Of a DNA stretch of 64,000 bases, positions 52,003-61,398 are shown piece by piece (the first letter of the stretch is position 1; the number at the start of each line of letters is the position of its first letter). The translations under genes were made by a program, and so were the position numbers. The DNA lies in contig NZ_LMKK01000003.1 in NCBI RefSeq assembly GCF_001421485.1, forward strand, positions 372,001-436,000. The letters are read 5' to 3'. The notes beneath the pieces were generated by a model that was given only the letters and a program-made list of their open reading frames with translations, did not search any database and was not told the origin of the DNA. Source of the DNA: Agreia sp. Leaf210 (GTDB lineage Bacteria; Actinomycetota; Actinomycetes; Actinomycetales; Microbacteriaceae).

Positions 52003-54123
52003 ATGTCTCGATCCGGCGGACGCCGATCATCCAAGAGCGTCGACAACACCGGCCTCATCCCGATCCTCGCGCGCAAGGTGCGCGAGGTCGAAGCGGCTGC
52101 GCAGCGCGGAAAGGTGGCGCCGTCGAACCGCACCAAGTTCCTCGTCGTGGCCCTTCTGGCGAGGGAGGAACGCATTTCGGTGCGCAACAACCCCGATCTT
52201 TCCGACACCGACCGCGCGGAGCAGATCAAACGCCTCGACGGTATCGGATCGATTCTCGCCAAGACGGCGGCGCGTGACACGTCGCTGATCACGCTCCTCG
52301 AGAACGACGCGCCCATCTCGCCGGTCGCACAGAAGCTGCGGCGCCAGTATCTCGAAGAAGCCGGTATCGACGTACCCGAGGAGGTCGTCGAAGCTCCCAA
52401 GCAGACCACCATGCTTCCTCCCGAGCTCGCTGAGCGGCAGGTCATTCCGCAGTCGGTCAAGGCACGCCAGCTGGCCAACCCGTTCCTCGCCCCCGATTTC
52501 TCTTCTGCCTCGACGCAGAAGCACTCGTCGCACGGCAGGCTCTCGAACTGGGAGCTGCTCGGACCCCTCTTCCGCGCCTTCGAATACGGTGCGGGCGGAC
52601 AGGTTGCGAGCATGGACCTTCCCGAGGCGCCCCGGATAGACAGGCTCTCGCCCCCCGGGCAAGAACTCATGCGTCACCAGGCCCGATTCGTGGCGAGCGT
52701 GGCCCAGGGCCACCGTTCCTTCCTCCTCGCCGACGAACCCGGTCTCGGAAAGACGGCCCAATCTCTGCTCGCCGCATCCGTCGCGGACGCCTACCCGCTG
52801 CTCGCGGTCGTGCCGAACGTCGTGAAGATGAACTGGGCACGCGAGGTAGAACTGTGGACTCCCCACCGTCGTGCAACGGTCATTCACGGCGACGGAGCGG
52901 GTCTCGACGCCTTCGCCGATGTCGTGATCGTGAACTACGAGGTACTCGACAGGCACCTGGCCTGGCTGAGCACACTTGGGTTCCGCGGCATGGTGGTCGA
53001 CGAGGCGCACTTCATCAAGAACCTGTCGTCGCAGCGGTCGAAGCACGTGCTCGCCCTGGCCGAACGCATCCGGTCGCAGGCGCCGGGAGGAAGCCCTCTG
53101 ATGATGGCCCTCACGGGAACGCCGCTGATCAATGACATCGACGACTTCCGTGCCATCTGGCAGCTCCTGGGGTGGATCGACGGAACCAAGCCCACGCCGG
53201 ACCTCATGGAGAAGCTCGAAGAGACCGGGCTCACTCCCGCCGACTTCGGATTCTTCTCTGAGGCACGCGAGGCGGTCATCGACATGGGAATCGTGCGTCG
53301 CCGCAAACTCGACGTGGCCGCCGACCTGCCGGCCAAGAGGATCGTCGACCTTCCCGTCGAGCTCGACGACGATCTGGGGCGCTCGATCCGCGAGGCGGAG
53401 GCCGAGTTGGGTCGCCGGCTCGTCACGCGCTACACGCGGCTGCTCGCCGCCCGCACAAAGTCAGATCCGGATGCCGAGGTCTCGACAGAGAACCTGATGC
53501 GCGCGGTCGCACGTCAGGAGGTCGAGGAGTCGAAGGCACAGGGCGGAAGCGGAGACAACGTCTTCACCATGGTTCGCCTCATCGGTCAGGCCAAAGCGTC
53601 GCTCGCAGCCGACTACACGGCCCAGCTCGCCCGATCGGTGGGCAAGGTCGTGTTCTTCGCCAAGCACATCGACGTCATGGACCAGGCGGAGGAGGCCTTC
53701 GCGAAGGCCGGGTTGCAGACGGTCTCCATCCGCGGTGATCAGTCTGCGCTGCACCGGCAGAAGGAGATCGATGCGTTCAACAACGATCCTGCGGTGTCCG
53801 TCGCTGTCTGTTCGCTGACCGCCGCCGGAGTCGGGCTCAATCTCCAGGCCGCATCGAACGTGGTGCTCGCCGAATTGTCATGGACGGCTGCCGAGCAGAC
53901 GCAGGCGATCGACCGCGTGCACCGCATCGGCCAGGAGGAACCGGTGACGGCCTGGCGGATCGTGGCCGCGCAGACGATCGACGCGAAGATCGCCGAGCTC
54001 ATCGACAGCAAACAGGGCCTCGCGGCCCGTGCACTCGACGGCAGCGACGAAGAGGTGTCGTCGGGCGACAGTGTTCAGTTGGATGCTCTCGTGCACCTTC
54101 TCGAGCAGGCGCTGGACGCCTAG
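52003..54123 (+). CDS. SNF2-type DEAD/DEAH helicase
   Basis: 706 residues. An N-terminal region of about 200 residues with no known motif is followed by the helicase core. Seen are DEPGLGKTAQS (motif I), VVDEAHFIKN (motif II, DEAH), ALTGTPLIND (motif III), and in the second RecA-like domain QAIDRVHRIGQ (motif VI) with VGLNLQAASNVVLAEL before it. This is the RapA/SMARCAL-like single-protein type; no DNA methylase or nuclease partner is encoded nearby, so a restriction or DISARM-type defence system is not supported. It may remodel protein-DNA or RNA-polymerase complexes. The ATG follows a strong AGGAGG. Confidence 0.88.
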   Translation: MSRSGGRRSSKSVDNTGLIPILARKVREVEAAAQRGKVAPSNRTKFLVVALLAREERISVRNNPDLSDTDRAEQIKRLDGIGSILAKTAARDTSLITLLENDAPISPVAQKLRRQYLEEAGIDVPEEVVEAPKQTTMLPPELAERQVIPQSVKARQLANPFLAPDFSSASTQKHSSHGRLSNWELLGPLFRAFEYGAGGQVASMDLPEAPRIDRLSPPGQELMRHQARFVASVAQGHRSFLLADEPGLGKTAQSLLAASVADAYPLLAVVPNVVKMNWAREVELWTPHRRATVIHGDGAGLDAFADVVIVNYEVLDRHLAWLSTLGFRGMVVDEAHFIKNLSSQRSKHVLALAERIRSQAPGGSPLMMALTGTPLINDIDDFRAIWQLLGWIDGTKPTPDLMEKLEETGLTPADFGFFSEAREAVIDMGIVRRRKLDVAADLPAKRIVDLPVELDDDLGRSIREAEAELGRRLVTRYTRLLAARTKSDPDAEVSTENLMRAVARQEVEESKAQGGSGDNVFTMVRLIGQAKASLAADYTAQLARSVGKVVFFAKHIDVMDQAEEAFAKAGLQTVSIRGDQSALHRQKEIDAFNNDPAVSVAVCSLTAAGVGLNLQAASNVVLAELSWTAAEQTQAIDRVHRIGQEEPVTAWRIVAAQTIDAKIAELIDSKQGLAARALDGSDEEVSSGDSVQLDALVHLLEQALDA

Positions 54124-54161
54124 GTCGACGGTCCGCGCCTGCTCGATTCTTTGGGTACGTG

Positions 54162-54179
54162 CGGATCAGACCAGATCCG
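54162..54179. terminator. hairpin between convergent helicase and reductase genes
   Basis: CGGATC (54162-54167) and GATCCG (54174-54179) form a perfect 6-bp stem with a six-base loop, overlapping the last codons of the minus-strand gene. No T-run; weak candidate. Confidence 0.3.
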
Positions 54180-55212
54180 GCACTCTCTCTGCCGCTGGCG
54201 GGGGAGGCGGCGGCGTACCGTCACCGAATGGACGCCCGCCTCGGATCTCGCGACCTGACGGTTCGAGCCAGCCCGTCGCATCCGGACCAACCGGCACGAT
54301 CTGGGTGGGATTCAGATCGGTGTGCACGATGTAGTAGTGCTGTTTGATCTGCTCGAAATCGATGGTGTCGCCGAACCCGGGCGTCTGGAACAGGTCGCGC
54401 GCGTAAGCCCAGAGGACGGGCATCTCGGTGAGCTTCTGCCGGTTCGTCTTGAAGTGCCCGTGGTACACGGCGTCGAAGCGCACGAGCGTGGTGAACAGGC
54501 GGATGTCGGCCTCGGTGATCGTGTCGCCCACGAGGTACCGTCTCGTGCTCAGTCGCTCGGTGAGCCAGTCGAGCCGGTCGAAGAGCGTGCGATACGCGCG
54601 CTCGTACGATTTCTGCGACCCGGCGAAACCGCAGCGGTAGACGCCGTTGTTCACGTCGGAGAAGACCACCGAGTTGATCTCGTCGATCTCGGCTCTGAGG
54701 TGCTCCGGGTAGAGCTGCGGTGCGCCCTCACGATGAAAGGCAGTCCACTCCAGGGCGAAATCGATGGTGATCTGCGGGTAGTCGTTCGTGACGACCTGGC
54801 CGCTCGAGACCTCGACGAGCGCGGGAACGGTGATGCCGCGCGGGTAGTCGGGAAAACGAGCCAGGAACGCGTCCTGCAGACGGGGGATCCGCAGCACGGG
54901 GTCGAGACCGTCGGGATCGAGATCGAAACTCCAGCTGCGTTTGTCGTGCACGGGGCCCGCGATGCCGAGAGAGATGGCGTTCTCGAGACCGAGGAGTCTG
55001 CGCGAGATGACGGCGCGATTGGCCCAGGGGCAGCCGCGGGCCACGATCAGCCTGTAGCGGTCGGACTCGACCGGCCACAGCAGACGGCCCTCGGCGTCGC
55101 GGCCCGATTCCGTCGTGAACGCCGTGATGCGATCATCGATGTAATTGGTGTCTCGGGTGAATTCGGAGCCGGCTGTCACGTAGGAGCCGGCGGTGCTCAG
55201 GTCGTCGTTCAT
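54166..55212 (-). CDS. glutathionyl-hydroquinone reductase-like GST family protein (ECM4/YqjG type)
   Basis: 348 residues. The omega-like GST N-terminal domain has the active-site cysteine in RLIVARGCPWANRAVISRRL; TNDYPQITIDF and the C-terminal helical domain (ADIRLFTTLVRFDAVYHGHFKTN, QTPGFGDTIDFEQIKQHYY) are the usual ECM4/YqjG signatures. Such enzymes reduce glutathionyl-hydroquinones. Actinobacteria mostly use mycothiol, so the physiological thiol may be mycothiol; this cannot be read from sequence. A Pro-rich tail ends the protein (PPPPPPAAE). Divergent from corA; the long open frame upstream is not coding. Confidence 0.88.
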   Translation of the reverse strand: MNDDLSTAGSYVTAGSEFTRDTNYIDDRITAFTTESGRDAEGRLLWPVESDRYRLIVARGCPWANRAVISRRLLGLENAISLGIAGPVHDKRSWSFDLDPDGLDPVLRIPRLQDAFLARFPDYPRGITVPALVEVSSGQVVTNDYPQITIDFALEWTAFHREGAPQLYPEHLRAEIDEINSVVFSDVNNGVYRCGFAGSQKSYERAYRTLFDRLDWLTERLSTRRYLVGDTITEADIRLFTTLVRFDAVYHGHFKTNRQKLTEMPVLWAYARDLFQTPGFGDTIDFEQIKQHYYIVHTDLNPTQIVPVGPDATGWLEPSGREIRGGRPFGDGTPPPPPPAAERVPDLV

Positions 55213-55278
55213 GTCTCGTTCACATCCATGTGTCAAGGTTAACCGCCCAAATCCCGGGCGCGTCCAGAAGAGGTGACG

Positions 55279-56412
55279 ATGAAGAAGCCCAGCGTGTCCC
55301 AGGCCCTCCGGGCGATGTCGTCGCTGCGTCCTGGCGCGCACCCCCACACGCCGTCGGTCGCTACGGTCGAGATCGCTCCCTCGGCCCGGCACAGCAGCAC
55401 AGTCGACAACGCCGTGTACGCCGACGGTCGTCGGGTTCTCTCTCCGACCAGCCTCGAGGACACGCTGTCGGGCTGCGCCCGTTTCACCGACTCGATGGCG
55501 TGGATCGGCCTCTACCGACCGAACGAGGCGGAGCTGGCCGCGATCCAGAAGGAATTCGACCTGCACCCCCTCGCCGTAGAGGACGCGATCGGCGCGCATC
55601 AGCGCCCCAAGCTCGAGCGCTACGGCGACACCCTCTTCGTGGTGCTCAGGGCGGCCAACTACTCCGATGAGCGAGAGGAGGTCGACTTCGGCGAACTGCA
55701 TCTCTTCGTCGGGCCCAACTTCGTCGTGTCGGTGCGACACAGCGAGTCGCCCGACCTCGCGGTCGTGCGCCAGCGCATGGAGGCCGAACCCGAGCTCCTC
55801 GCGCTCGGGCCCGTGGCGGTGCTCTACGGCATCCTCGACGCTGTCGTCGACCAGTACCTGCCCGTCGTGTCCGGCCTCGAGAACGACATCGACGAGATCG
55901 AGGCACAGGTGTTCGCCGGTGACGCCGAGGTGTCGAGGCGCATCTACGAGCTCTCGCAGGAGGTGCTCGACTTCCAGCGTGCCACCCTGCCGCTGGTCGG
56001 CATGCTCGAGACCCTCCGTGCAGGCTTCGACGCGTTCGAGACCAACCTCGAGCTGCGCCGCGCGCTGCGTGACGTGGCCGACCACACCGCGGTCGTGAAC
56101 GACCGCATCGAGGGATTCCGCGGCACGCTCCGAGAGATCCTCGCCGTGAACGCGACCCTCGTGGCCCAGCGCCAGAACGAAGATATGAAAGTGCTCGCCG
56201 AGGCGAGCAACCGCCAGAACGAGGAGGTGAAGAAGATCTCCGCCTGGGCCGCTATCTTCTTCGCGCCGACGGTGATCGCGGGCATCTACGGTATGAACTT
56301 CGATGCCATGCCCGAACTGCACTGGCAATACGGGTACCCCGTCGCCATCGGCGTGATGCTGGTCGCCATGACAGGCCTCTACGTCATGTTCCGACGCCGG
56401 GGCTGGCTCTAG
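55279..56412 (+). CDS. corA: CorA-type magnesium/cobalt transporter
   Basis: 377 residues. A cytoplasmic N-terminal domain of about 310 residues with long helices is followed by two membrane helices at the C-terminus (about 318-338 and 350-370). Between them the ion-selectivity signature YGMNF is intact. It is a pentameric channel for Mg2+ in the inner membrane. ATG at 55279 has AGAAGAGG at suitable distance; the GTG two codons upstream lies within that site and is less likely. Confidence 0.93.
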   Translation: MKKPSVSQALRAMSSLRPGAHPHTPSVATVEIAPSARHSSTVDNAVYADGRRVLSPTSLEDTLSGCARFTDSMAWIGLYRPNEAELAAIQKEFDLHPLAVEDAIGAHQRPKLERYGDTLFVVLRAANYSDEREEVDFGELHLFVGPNFVVSVRHSESPDLAVVRQRMEAEPELLALGPVAVLYGILDAVVDQYLPVVSGLENDIDEIEAQVFAGDAEVSRRIYELSQEVLDFQRATLPLVGMLETLRAGFDAFETNLELRRALRDVADHTAVVNDRIEGFRGTLREILAVNATLVAQRQNEDMKVLAEASNRQNEEVKKISAWAAIFFAPTVIAGIYGMNFDAMPELHWQYGYPVAIGVMLVAMTGLYVMFRRRGWL

Positions 56413-56445
56413 CAACGCAGAGCGTCCGAAGTCGCGGGCGCGCGA

Positions 56446-56451
56446 TATAAT
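56446..56451 (+). promoter_or_regulatory. consensus -10 box (TATAAT) upstream of Stealth gene
   Basis: A perfect TATAAT in an AT-rich patch (GATATAATAACTGAA) that stands out in this GC-rich region. It lies about 56 bases before the TTG start, so this transcript has a real leader. Confidence 0.55.
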
Positions 56452-56506
56452 AACTGAAGCGAAAACTGGGGCCTCCCCGTACTGCTCGGAAAGGCTTGAT
56501 ATCTAC

Positions 56507-58129
56507 TTGTCCGGAAGCTCTGCAACTCACAACATCGACATCGACGAAGGTGTCGAGGCTTTCACCCCCGAAGAGCTCTTCACAGCAGCTACGGGTGTTC
56601 ATGGCGCACCTCGCTCGTGGCCCGAGGTACATGGTCGGCCCGACGTCATCGTCAAGAAGGGTCTCGCGACCCTCATCAACACCTCGCTAACACCGCACCA
56701 GGCCCTCGTCGAGGATCTGCTCTTCATTCGCGACGCGTTCATCGCGGGTGGCATCGATTTCGTTCTCGTGCGCGGCAACGACGAACGCCCTGTGCTCGTG
56801 GTCGACGCACCCTTGCGCCGACGGGTCGAGAAAGCTCTCGCCGTCGCCTGCGCCGACGAGCCGTTCTATTCGCGTACGGTCGGTGGTCGACGACGACCCC
56901 CCGTCCTGCTCGGCGACGGCCTGCTCTCAGAGAAGCGCTCAGCGATGATCTTCCGGTTGTTCCGGCCGAGGCTCGAGCCCCTGGGCGGTCTCAGCTACGG
57001 GTCTTCGACCGGTATCGAATTGCAGTTCTGGAGTATCGAGGGCGACCACTACGTGTGTCCGGTCGAGAACTCGCTCACCCGACGCGAGCTACCACTGGTC
57101 GAGGCCATTCCTGCGACGGTCGAGCTGTACGGCCGCAGCTGGGACACCTTCCAGGGCATGTTCGAACCGCATGCCACCGATGTCACCTTCGATATAGACC
57201 TGGTCTTCTCGTGGGTCGACGGCAACGACATCGAATACCAGAAGGCCCGAGCCGCTCGCATGGAGGGCGTCGTCGTCGGCGAGGGAGACGAGGCCGACGC
57301 CCGCTACCGCCAGGTCGACGAGTTGAAGTACGCCCTCAGGTCGGTGTACCTCTTCGCACCATGGGTGCGAAACATCTTCATCGCTACCGATTCGCCGCGT
57401 CCCGCCTGGCTCGACGAGCACCCCCGAGTGCAGCTGATGCGAAGCGAACAGTTCTTCGCCGACCCGTCGGTGCTGCCCACGCACAACTCGCAGGCCGTCG
57501 AGAGCCAATTGCACAACATCCCGGGCCTCAGCGAGCACTTCCTCTACTCGAACGACGACATGTTCTTCGGTCGCCCCGTTCCGCCGTCGATGTTCTTCTC
57601 CTCCGGCGGCGTGACCAAGTTCATCGAGGCTACGACGCGCATCGGTCTGGGGTTCAGCGATCCCAGCCGTAGCGGATTCGAGAACTCGGCCAGGGTGAAC
57701 CGCGATCTGCTTCTGAAGAAGTTCGGTCACGTCATCACGCGCCACCTCGAGCACACGCCCGCTCCGCTGCGAAAAAGCGTCATCGAACTCCTCGAGTCGG
57801 ACTTTCCCGAGGAGTTCCGGCGCACAGCGGCCAGCCGATTCCGTTCTAAGTCGGACATCTCGGTCACCAACTCGCTGTACCACTACTACGCTCTGCTCGA
57901 GGGCCGTGCCGTCACGCAGGAAGACGCGAAGGTGCTCTATGTGGACACCACGCTCAAGAGTGGCCTCGGCCGCCTTCCGGCTCTGCTTCGTCGGCGCCAG
58001 TTCGACCTGTTCTGTCTCAACGACGGCAGTTTTCCCGAGGTGCCCGCCGATGAGCGTGCCGAGCTGATGGTCGACTTCCTCGAGAAGTACTTCCCGATCC
58101 CAGCGCCGTGGGAGAAGACGTCTAGCTGA
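56507..58129 (+). CDS. Stealth family sugar-phosphate transferase
   Basis: 540 residues. The four conserved Stealth regions are readable: DIDLVFSWVDGND (CR1, about 225-240), ELKYALRSVYLFAPWVRNIFI (CR2), SEHFLYSNDDMFFGRP (CR3) and a C-terminal CR4-like part (SVTNSLYHYYALLEG). Related proteins transfer hexose-1-phosphate units to capsule or surface polymers, as GlcNAc-1-phosphotransferase does in eukaryotes. About 220 N-terminal residues are a less conserved extra domain. The only candidate start is TTG at 56507, with GGAAAGG 12 bases upstream. No other capsule genes are adjacent, so it may act on an existing wall polymer. Confidence 0.87.
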   Translation: MSGSSATHNIDIDEGVEAFTPEELFTAATGVHGAPRSWPEVHGRPDVIVKKGLATLINTSLTPHQALVEDLLFIRDAFIAGGIDFVLVRGNDERPVLVVDAPLRRRVEKALAVACADEPFYSRTVGGRRRPPVLLGDGLLSEKRSAMIFRLFRPRLEPLGGLSYGSSTGIELQFWSIEGDHYVCPVENSLTRRELPLVEAIPATVELYGRSWDTFQGMFEPHATDVTFDIDLVFSWVDGNDIEYQKARAARMEGVVVGEGDEADARYRQVDELKYALRSVYLFAPWVRNIFIATDSPRPAWLDEHPRVQLMRSEQFFADPSVLPTHNSQAVESQLHNIPGLSEHFLYSNDDMFFGRPVPPSMFFSSGGVTKFIEATTRIGLGFSDPSRSGFENSARVNRDLLLKKFGHVITRHLEHTPAPLRKSVIELLESDFPEEFRRTAASRFRSKSDISVTNSLYHYYALLEGRAVTQEDAKVLYVDTTLKSGLGRLPALLRRRQFDLFCLNDGSFPEVPADERAELMVDFLEKYFPIPAPWEKTSS

Positions 58130-58205
58130 GGCGCCGACGCCTGACGCACCGGCACCTGACGCACACGAACCGGAGGCACCGACACCGGAGCTGACGGCTG
58201 ACCGG
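58130..58205 (+). repeat. Pro/Asp/Ala-coding degenerate repeats after the Stealth stop
   Basis: The gap to the convergent phosphoesterase gene contains ACGCCTGACGCACCGGCACCTGAC-like units of about 15 bases. Read one base out of the Stealth frame, they encode A-P-T-P-D-A-P-A-P-D-A-H-E-P-E. This looks like the remains of a Pro-rich tail, in a different frame from the present stop. Confidence 0.4.
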
Positions 58206-59162
58206 TCAGGACGAGATCGTGGCTTCCTGAGGCAGGAGCTGGGGCACGGTCAAGACGGGGTCGATGGGAATCGCTCTCGGTTCGGCCGGGCGGATGACGA
58301 CGTTCTCTCGGTCGAGGATGCGCGCCGTCTCGTCGGCGGAGGTGTACGACGTCGTGCTGTACGTGCCGATCGGAACGACGGTATGCAGGATCGTGTTCTC
58401 GTAGACATGCACGAGGTTGAATCCCTGGGCGCCGTCCCGTGCTCGCGTTCCGCCCACGGGCACGTTGAGGTCTTGCGTGTAGCACGTGGCCGAGGCGACA
58501 GACACGGGGATTCCGGCGAAGGTGGCCGTGCTGGAGTAATGCAGGTGCCCGGCGAGGATGGAACGCACGTCGGTACCCTCGAGCACTTCAGCCAACGCCG
58601 ACTGGTCTCTGAGCTCGACGAGCACCGCGAGGTCGAGGACGCTCGGAACGGGCGGATGGTGCAGCGCCAGGATCGTGCCGTGCGGAGCGGGGGAGGAGAG
58701 CTCCTCGGCGAGCCAGTCGAGCTGCTCGGGCGTGATCTCGCCGTGGTGCGAGCCGGGCACACTCGAGTCGAGCGCGATGACGCGTAGCCCGTTGACATCA
58801 TGGACCCGGTCGACGGGCTTCATCGAGGGAAGCTGGCCGAGCAGTCCCGCGCGGAACGACGCCCTGTTGTCGTGGTTTCCCATCACCCAGATGAGTTGGG
58901 CGCCGAGGCGTGCGGCGACGGGTTCGACCATGGCACGCAACTTCTCGTAGGCCCGGGGATCGCCCTTGTCGGCGAGATCTCCCGTGAAGACGATCGCCTC
59001 TGGCCTCGCCTTCGAGCTCTCGAGCTCGGCGAGCAGCTGGGCAAGATGCGCCTCCGCATCGACGGCCCCGTAGAGAAGACCGTCATCACCGATGAAGTGG
59101 GTGTCACTCAGATGCAGGATGAAGTGATCGGGGCGTGGGTACTCGGCGGTTCTGACAGGCAT
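58206..59162 (-). CDS. calcineurin-like metallophosphoesterase (3',5'-cyclic nucleotide phosphodiesterase-like)
   Basis: 318 residues with all metal-site blocks: LHLSDTHF (DxH), [11 protein letters not shown] (GDxxD), WVMGNHDNR (GNHD), LALHHPP (the Hx motif) and ILAGHLHY (GHxH). The architecture is that of class III cyclic-nucleotide phosphodiesterases (Rv0805/CpdA-like). These need only this set of motifs, so cAMP or another phosphodiester may be the substrate. The frame is open 63 codons further upstream, but ATG 59162 has GAGG five bases before it and lies just before the fold starts. Confidence 0.85.
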   Translation of the reverse strand: MPVRTAEYPRPDHFILHLSDTHFIGDDGLLYGAVDAEAHLAQLLAELESSKARPEAIVFTGDLADKGDPRAYEKLRAMVEPVAARLGAQLIWVMGNHDNRASFRAGLLGQLPSMKPVDRVHDVNGLRVIALDSSVPGSHHGEITPEQLDWLAEELSSPAPHGTILALHHPPVPSVLDLAVLVELRDQSALAEVLEGTDVRSILAGHLHYSSTATFAGIPVSVASATCYTQDLNVPVGGTRARDGAQGFNLVHVYENTILHTVVPIGTYSTTSYTSADETARILDRENVVIRPAEPRAIPIDPVLTVPQLLPQEATISS

Positions 59163-59262
59163 GTCAACCTCGGGTGTGATGCCGAAGGCTCGGGCGACCT
59201 CCGTGCGTGTGCCCCTAATTAACCATGTCTCGTTGAATGACGGGTAAACGGCGCGCAGATTC

Positions 59263-61398
59263 CTAGGTATTTTTGATGAGCGGGGCGGCCGCGAGGCCGA
59301 GGCGGTCGAGCACCCAGGCGTACTCCTGGGCGATCTCCTTCCACCGTTCATAGCGACCGCTCACACCGCCGTGTCCGGCCGTCATCTCGGTCAGCAGCAG
59401 CACCGGGGCGCCGACCTGTCTGAGCCGGGCCGTCCACTTGGCGGGCTCGACGTACAGCACGCGTGTGTCGTTGAGGCTGGTCACCGCGAGTATCGGCGGA
59501 TAGCTGATGTCGTCACGCACGTTCTCGTACGGTGAGTACGACTTCATGTACGAATACACCTCCGCGTCGTGCAGCGGGTCGCCCCATTCATCCCATTCGA
59601 TCACCGTGAGCGGCAGATCCGGATCGAGGATCGAGGTGAGAGCGTCGACGAACGGAACCTGAGCGAGGATGCCGGCGAAACGATCGGGCGCGATGTTCGC
59701 GACCGCACCCATGAGCAGTCCGCCCGCGCTTCCGCCCTGGGCCACCATGAGGCCTGACGTCGTTCTGCCGGAACCGATGAGCTCGTCGGCAGCGGCGACG
59801 AAGTCGGTGAAGGTGTTCTTCTTCGTCAGCGTCTTTCCCTGCTCGTACCAGGCCCGGCCCAGCTCTCCACCGCCACGTACATGGGCGATGGCGAAGACGA
59901 CGCCGCGGTCGAGGAGCGAGATCCGGGGAACCGAGAAGCCCGGATCGATGCTCGCCTCATACGAGCCGTATCCATACAGGAGTGTCGGACGGGGAACCGA
60001 CGAATCGGAGGTTGTGCGACTGACGAGGGAGAGGGGAATGCGCGCGCCGTCGTCTGCCGTCGCCCAGATTCGCTCCTGCTTATAGTCGTCGGGATCGTAG
60101 TCGCCTTGTACGACCTGCCGCTTCAGGAGTGTCATCGTTCCGTCTGCGACCGAGAAGTCGTAGACAGTCGAGGGCGTGATGAACGACGTGTAGCCCAGCC
60201 GCACCGTCTGCTGGGTCCATTCGGGGTTGCCGCCTGTGCCGACCTGGAAGAGGGGCTCGTCGAACGGGATCTCCTCGATGGGGCCGTACGGCTCGGATCC
60301 CTCGCTGAGCCTGATCACGGCGATCCGGGTGAGGCCGTCGCGGCGGTATTCGAGAGTGAGATGGTCGGCGAATGCGTCGACCTCCTCGATGCGACGCCCC
60401 GGGCTGGCCGGCACGAGCGTGCGCCAGGCGGTCTCATCGAGGGGCCGATCGGCCGGCACATCGATGACCTGGAAGTCTTCGGCGCCATGGTTGTTCACGA
60501 TGAGCAGCCGGTCTTCACCCGCTACGACGGCGTGTTCGACCTGATACTCCACTCCCTCTCTCCGCGGCCAGACGACGATGAACTCGCCCTCGAGATCACG
60601 GGTATCGAGAATGCGGACCTCGCTCGTGATCTTCGAACCGATATCGAGCACGAGGAATCGTCCGCTCCGGGTGAGTCCCACGCCGACCCAGAAACGTTCG
60701 TCGGGTTCGGTGAAGACGACGAGGTCGTCGGATGCGTCGGTGCCGACCGCGTGACGCCAGATCGTATCGGGGCGCCAGGCGTCGTCGACGGTCGGGTAGA
60801 AGACGACGCTCGCGTCGGGCGAGAAGGTCGCACCGGGGAAGGTGTTCGGCACCACGTCTGCTCGATTGAGTCCGGTTTCGAGGTCCCTGATGTAGAGGGT
60901 GTACCGCTCATCGCCGGTGGTATCGATCGAGTACGCCAGAAGTCGCCCATCCGTCGAGACGTCGAAGCTACCGAGCGAGTAGAAGTCGGTGCCCTCGGCC
61001 TCGACGTTGTCATCGAGCAGGACCTCTTCTCTGACGTCGCCCGAGGCGATGTCGGGAGGGGTCCAGTCCTCGTCGTCTGCGATGGGGATCCTGCAGTGGA
61101 TCCCGTATTGCTGACCCTCGACCGTTCGGGAGTAATACCAGTACCGTCCGTGGCGCACAGGCACGGATAGGTCGGTCTCCAGTGTGCGGGATTTGATCTC
61201 GTCGAAGATCGACTGCCTCAGGCCTGCGAGGTGTTCTGTCGACGACCGGGTGAACGCGTTCTCCTCGTCGAGGTAGGCACGAACGGCGGGGTCGTCCTTG
61301 TCTCGCAGCCACTCGAAGTCGTCGACGACGGTGTCGCCGTGGTGCGTTCGCGTCGTAGGACGGCGCTCCGCCCGCGGAGCATCGGGCAGCTGCGTCAC
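59263..61398 (-). CDS. oligopeptidase B (S9A prolyl oligopeptidase family)
   Basis: 711 residues. An N-terminal beta-propeller (about 70-410) precedes the alpha/beta-hydrolase catalytic domain. The catalytic Ser is in [13 protein letters not shown], the Asp in [11 protein letters not shown] and the His in [11 protein letters not shown]. The sequence [39 protein letters not shown] is very typical of oligopeptidase B, which cuts short peptides after Lys or Arg. GTG at 61398 overlaps the maltokinase-like stop by four bases, so the two genes form an operon. Confidence 0.92.
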   Translation of the reverse strand: MTQLPDAPRAERRPTTRTHHGDTVVDDFEWLRDKDDPAVRAYLDEENAFTRSSTEHLAGLRQSIFDEIKSRTLETDLSVPVRHGRYWYYSRTVEGQQYGIHCRIPIADDEDWTPPDIASGDVREEVLLDDNVEAEGTDFYSLGSFDVSTDGRLLAYSIDTTGDERYTLYIRDLETGLNRADVVPNTFPGATFSPDASVVFYPTVDDAWRPDTIWRHAVGTDASDDLVVFTEPDERFWVGVGLTRSGRFLVLDIGSKITSEVRILDTRDLEGEFIVVWPRREGVEYQVEHAVVAGEDRLLIVNNHGAEDFQVIDVPADRPLDETAWRTLVPASPGRRIEEVDAFADHLTLEYRRDGLTRIAVIRLSEGSEPYGPIEEIPFDEPLFQVGTGGNPEWTQQTVRLGYTSFITPSTVYDFSVADGTMTLLKRQVVQGDYDPDDYKQERIWATADDGARIPLSLVSRTTSDSSVPRPTLLYGYGSYEASIDPGFSVPRISLLDRGVVFAIAHVRGGGELGRAWYEQGKTLTKKNTFTDFVAAADELIGSGRTTSGLMVAQGGSAGGLLMGAVANIAPDRFAGILAQVPFVDALTSILDPDLPLTVIEWDEWGDPLHDAEVYSYMKSYSPYENVRDDISYPPILAVTSLNDTRVLYVEPAKWTARLRQVGAPVLLLTEMTAGHGGVSGRYERWKEIAQEYAWVLDRLGLAAAPLIKNT

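Noticed and set aside
52003-54123. Possibility of a restriction or DISARM-like defence island around the SNF2 helicase
   Set aside because: No methyltransferase, phospholipase D, DUF1998 or nuclease gene is next to it; neighbours are housekeeping-like.
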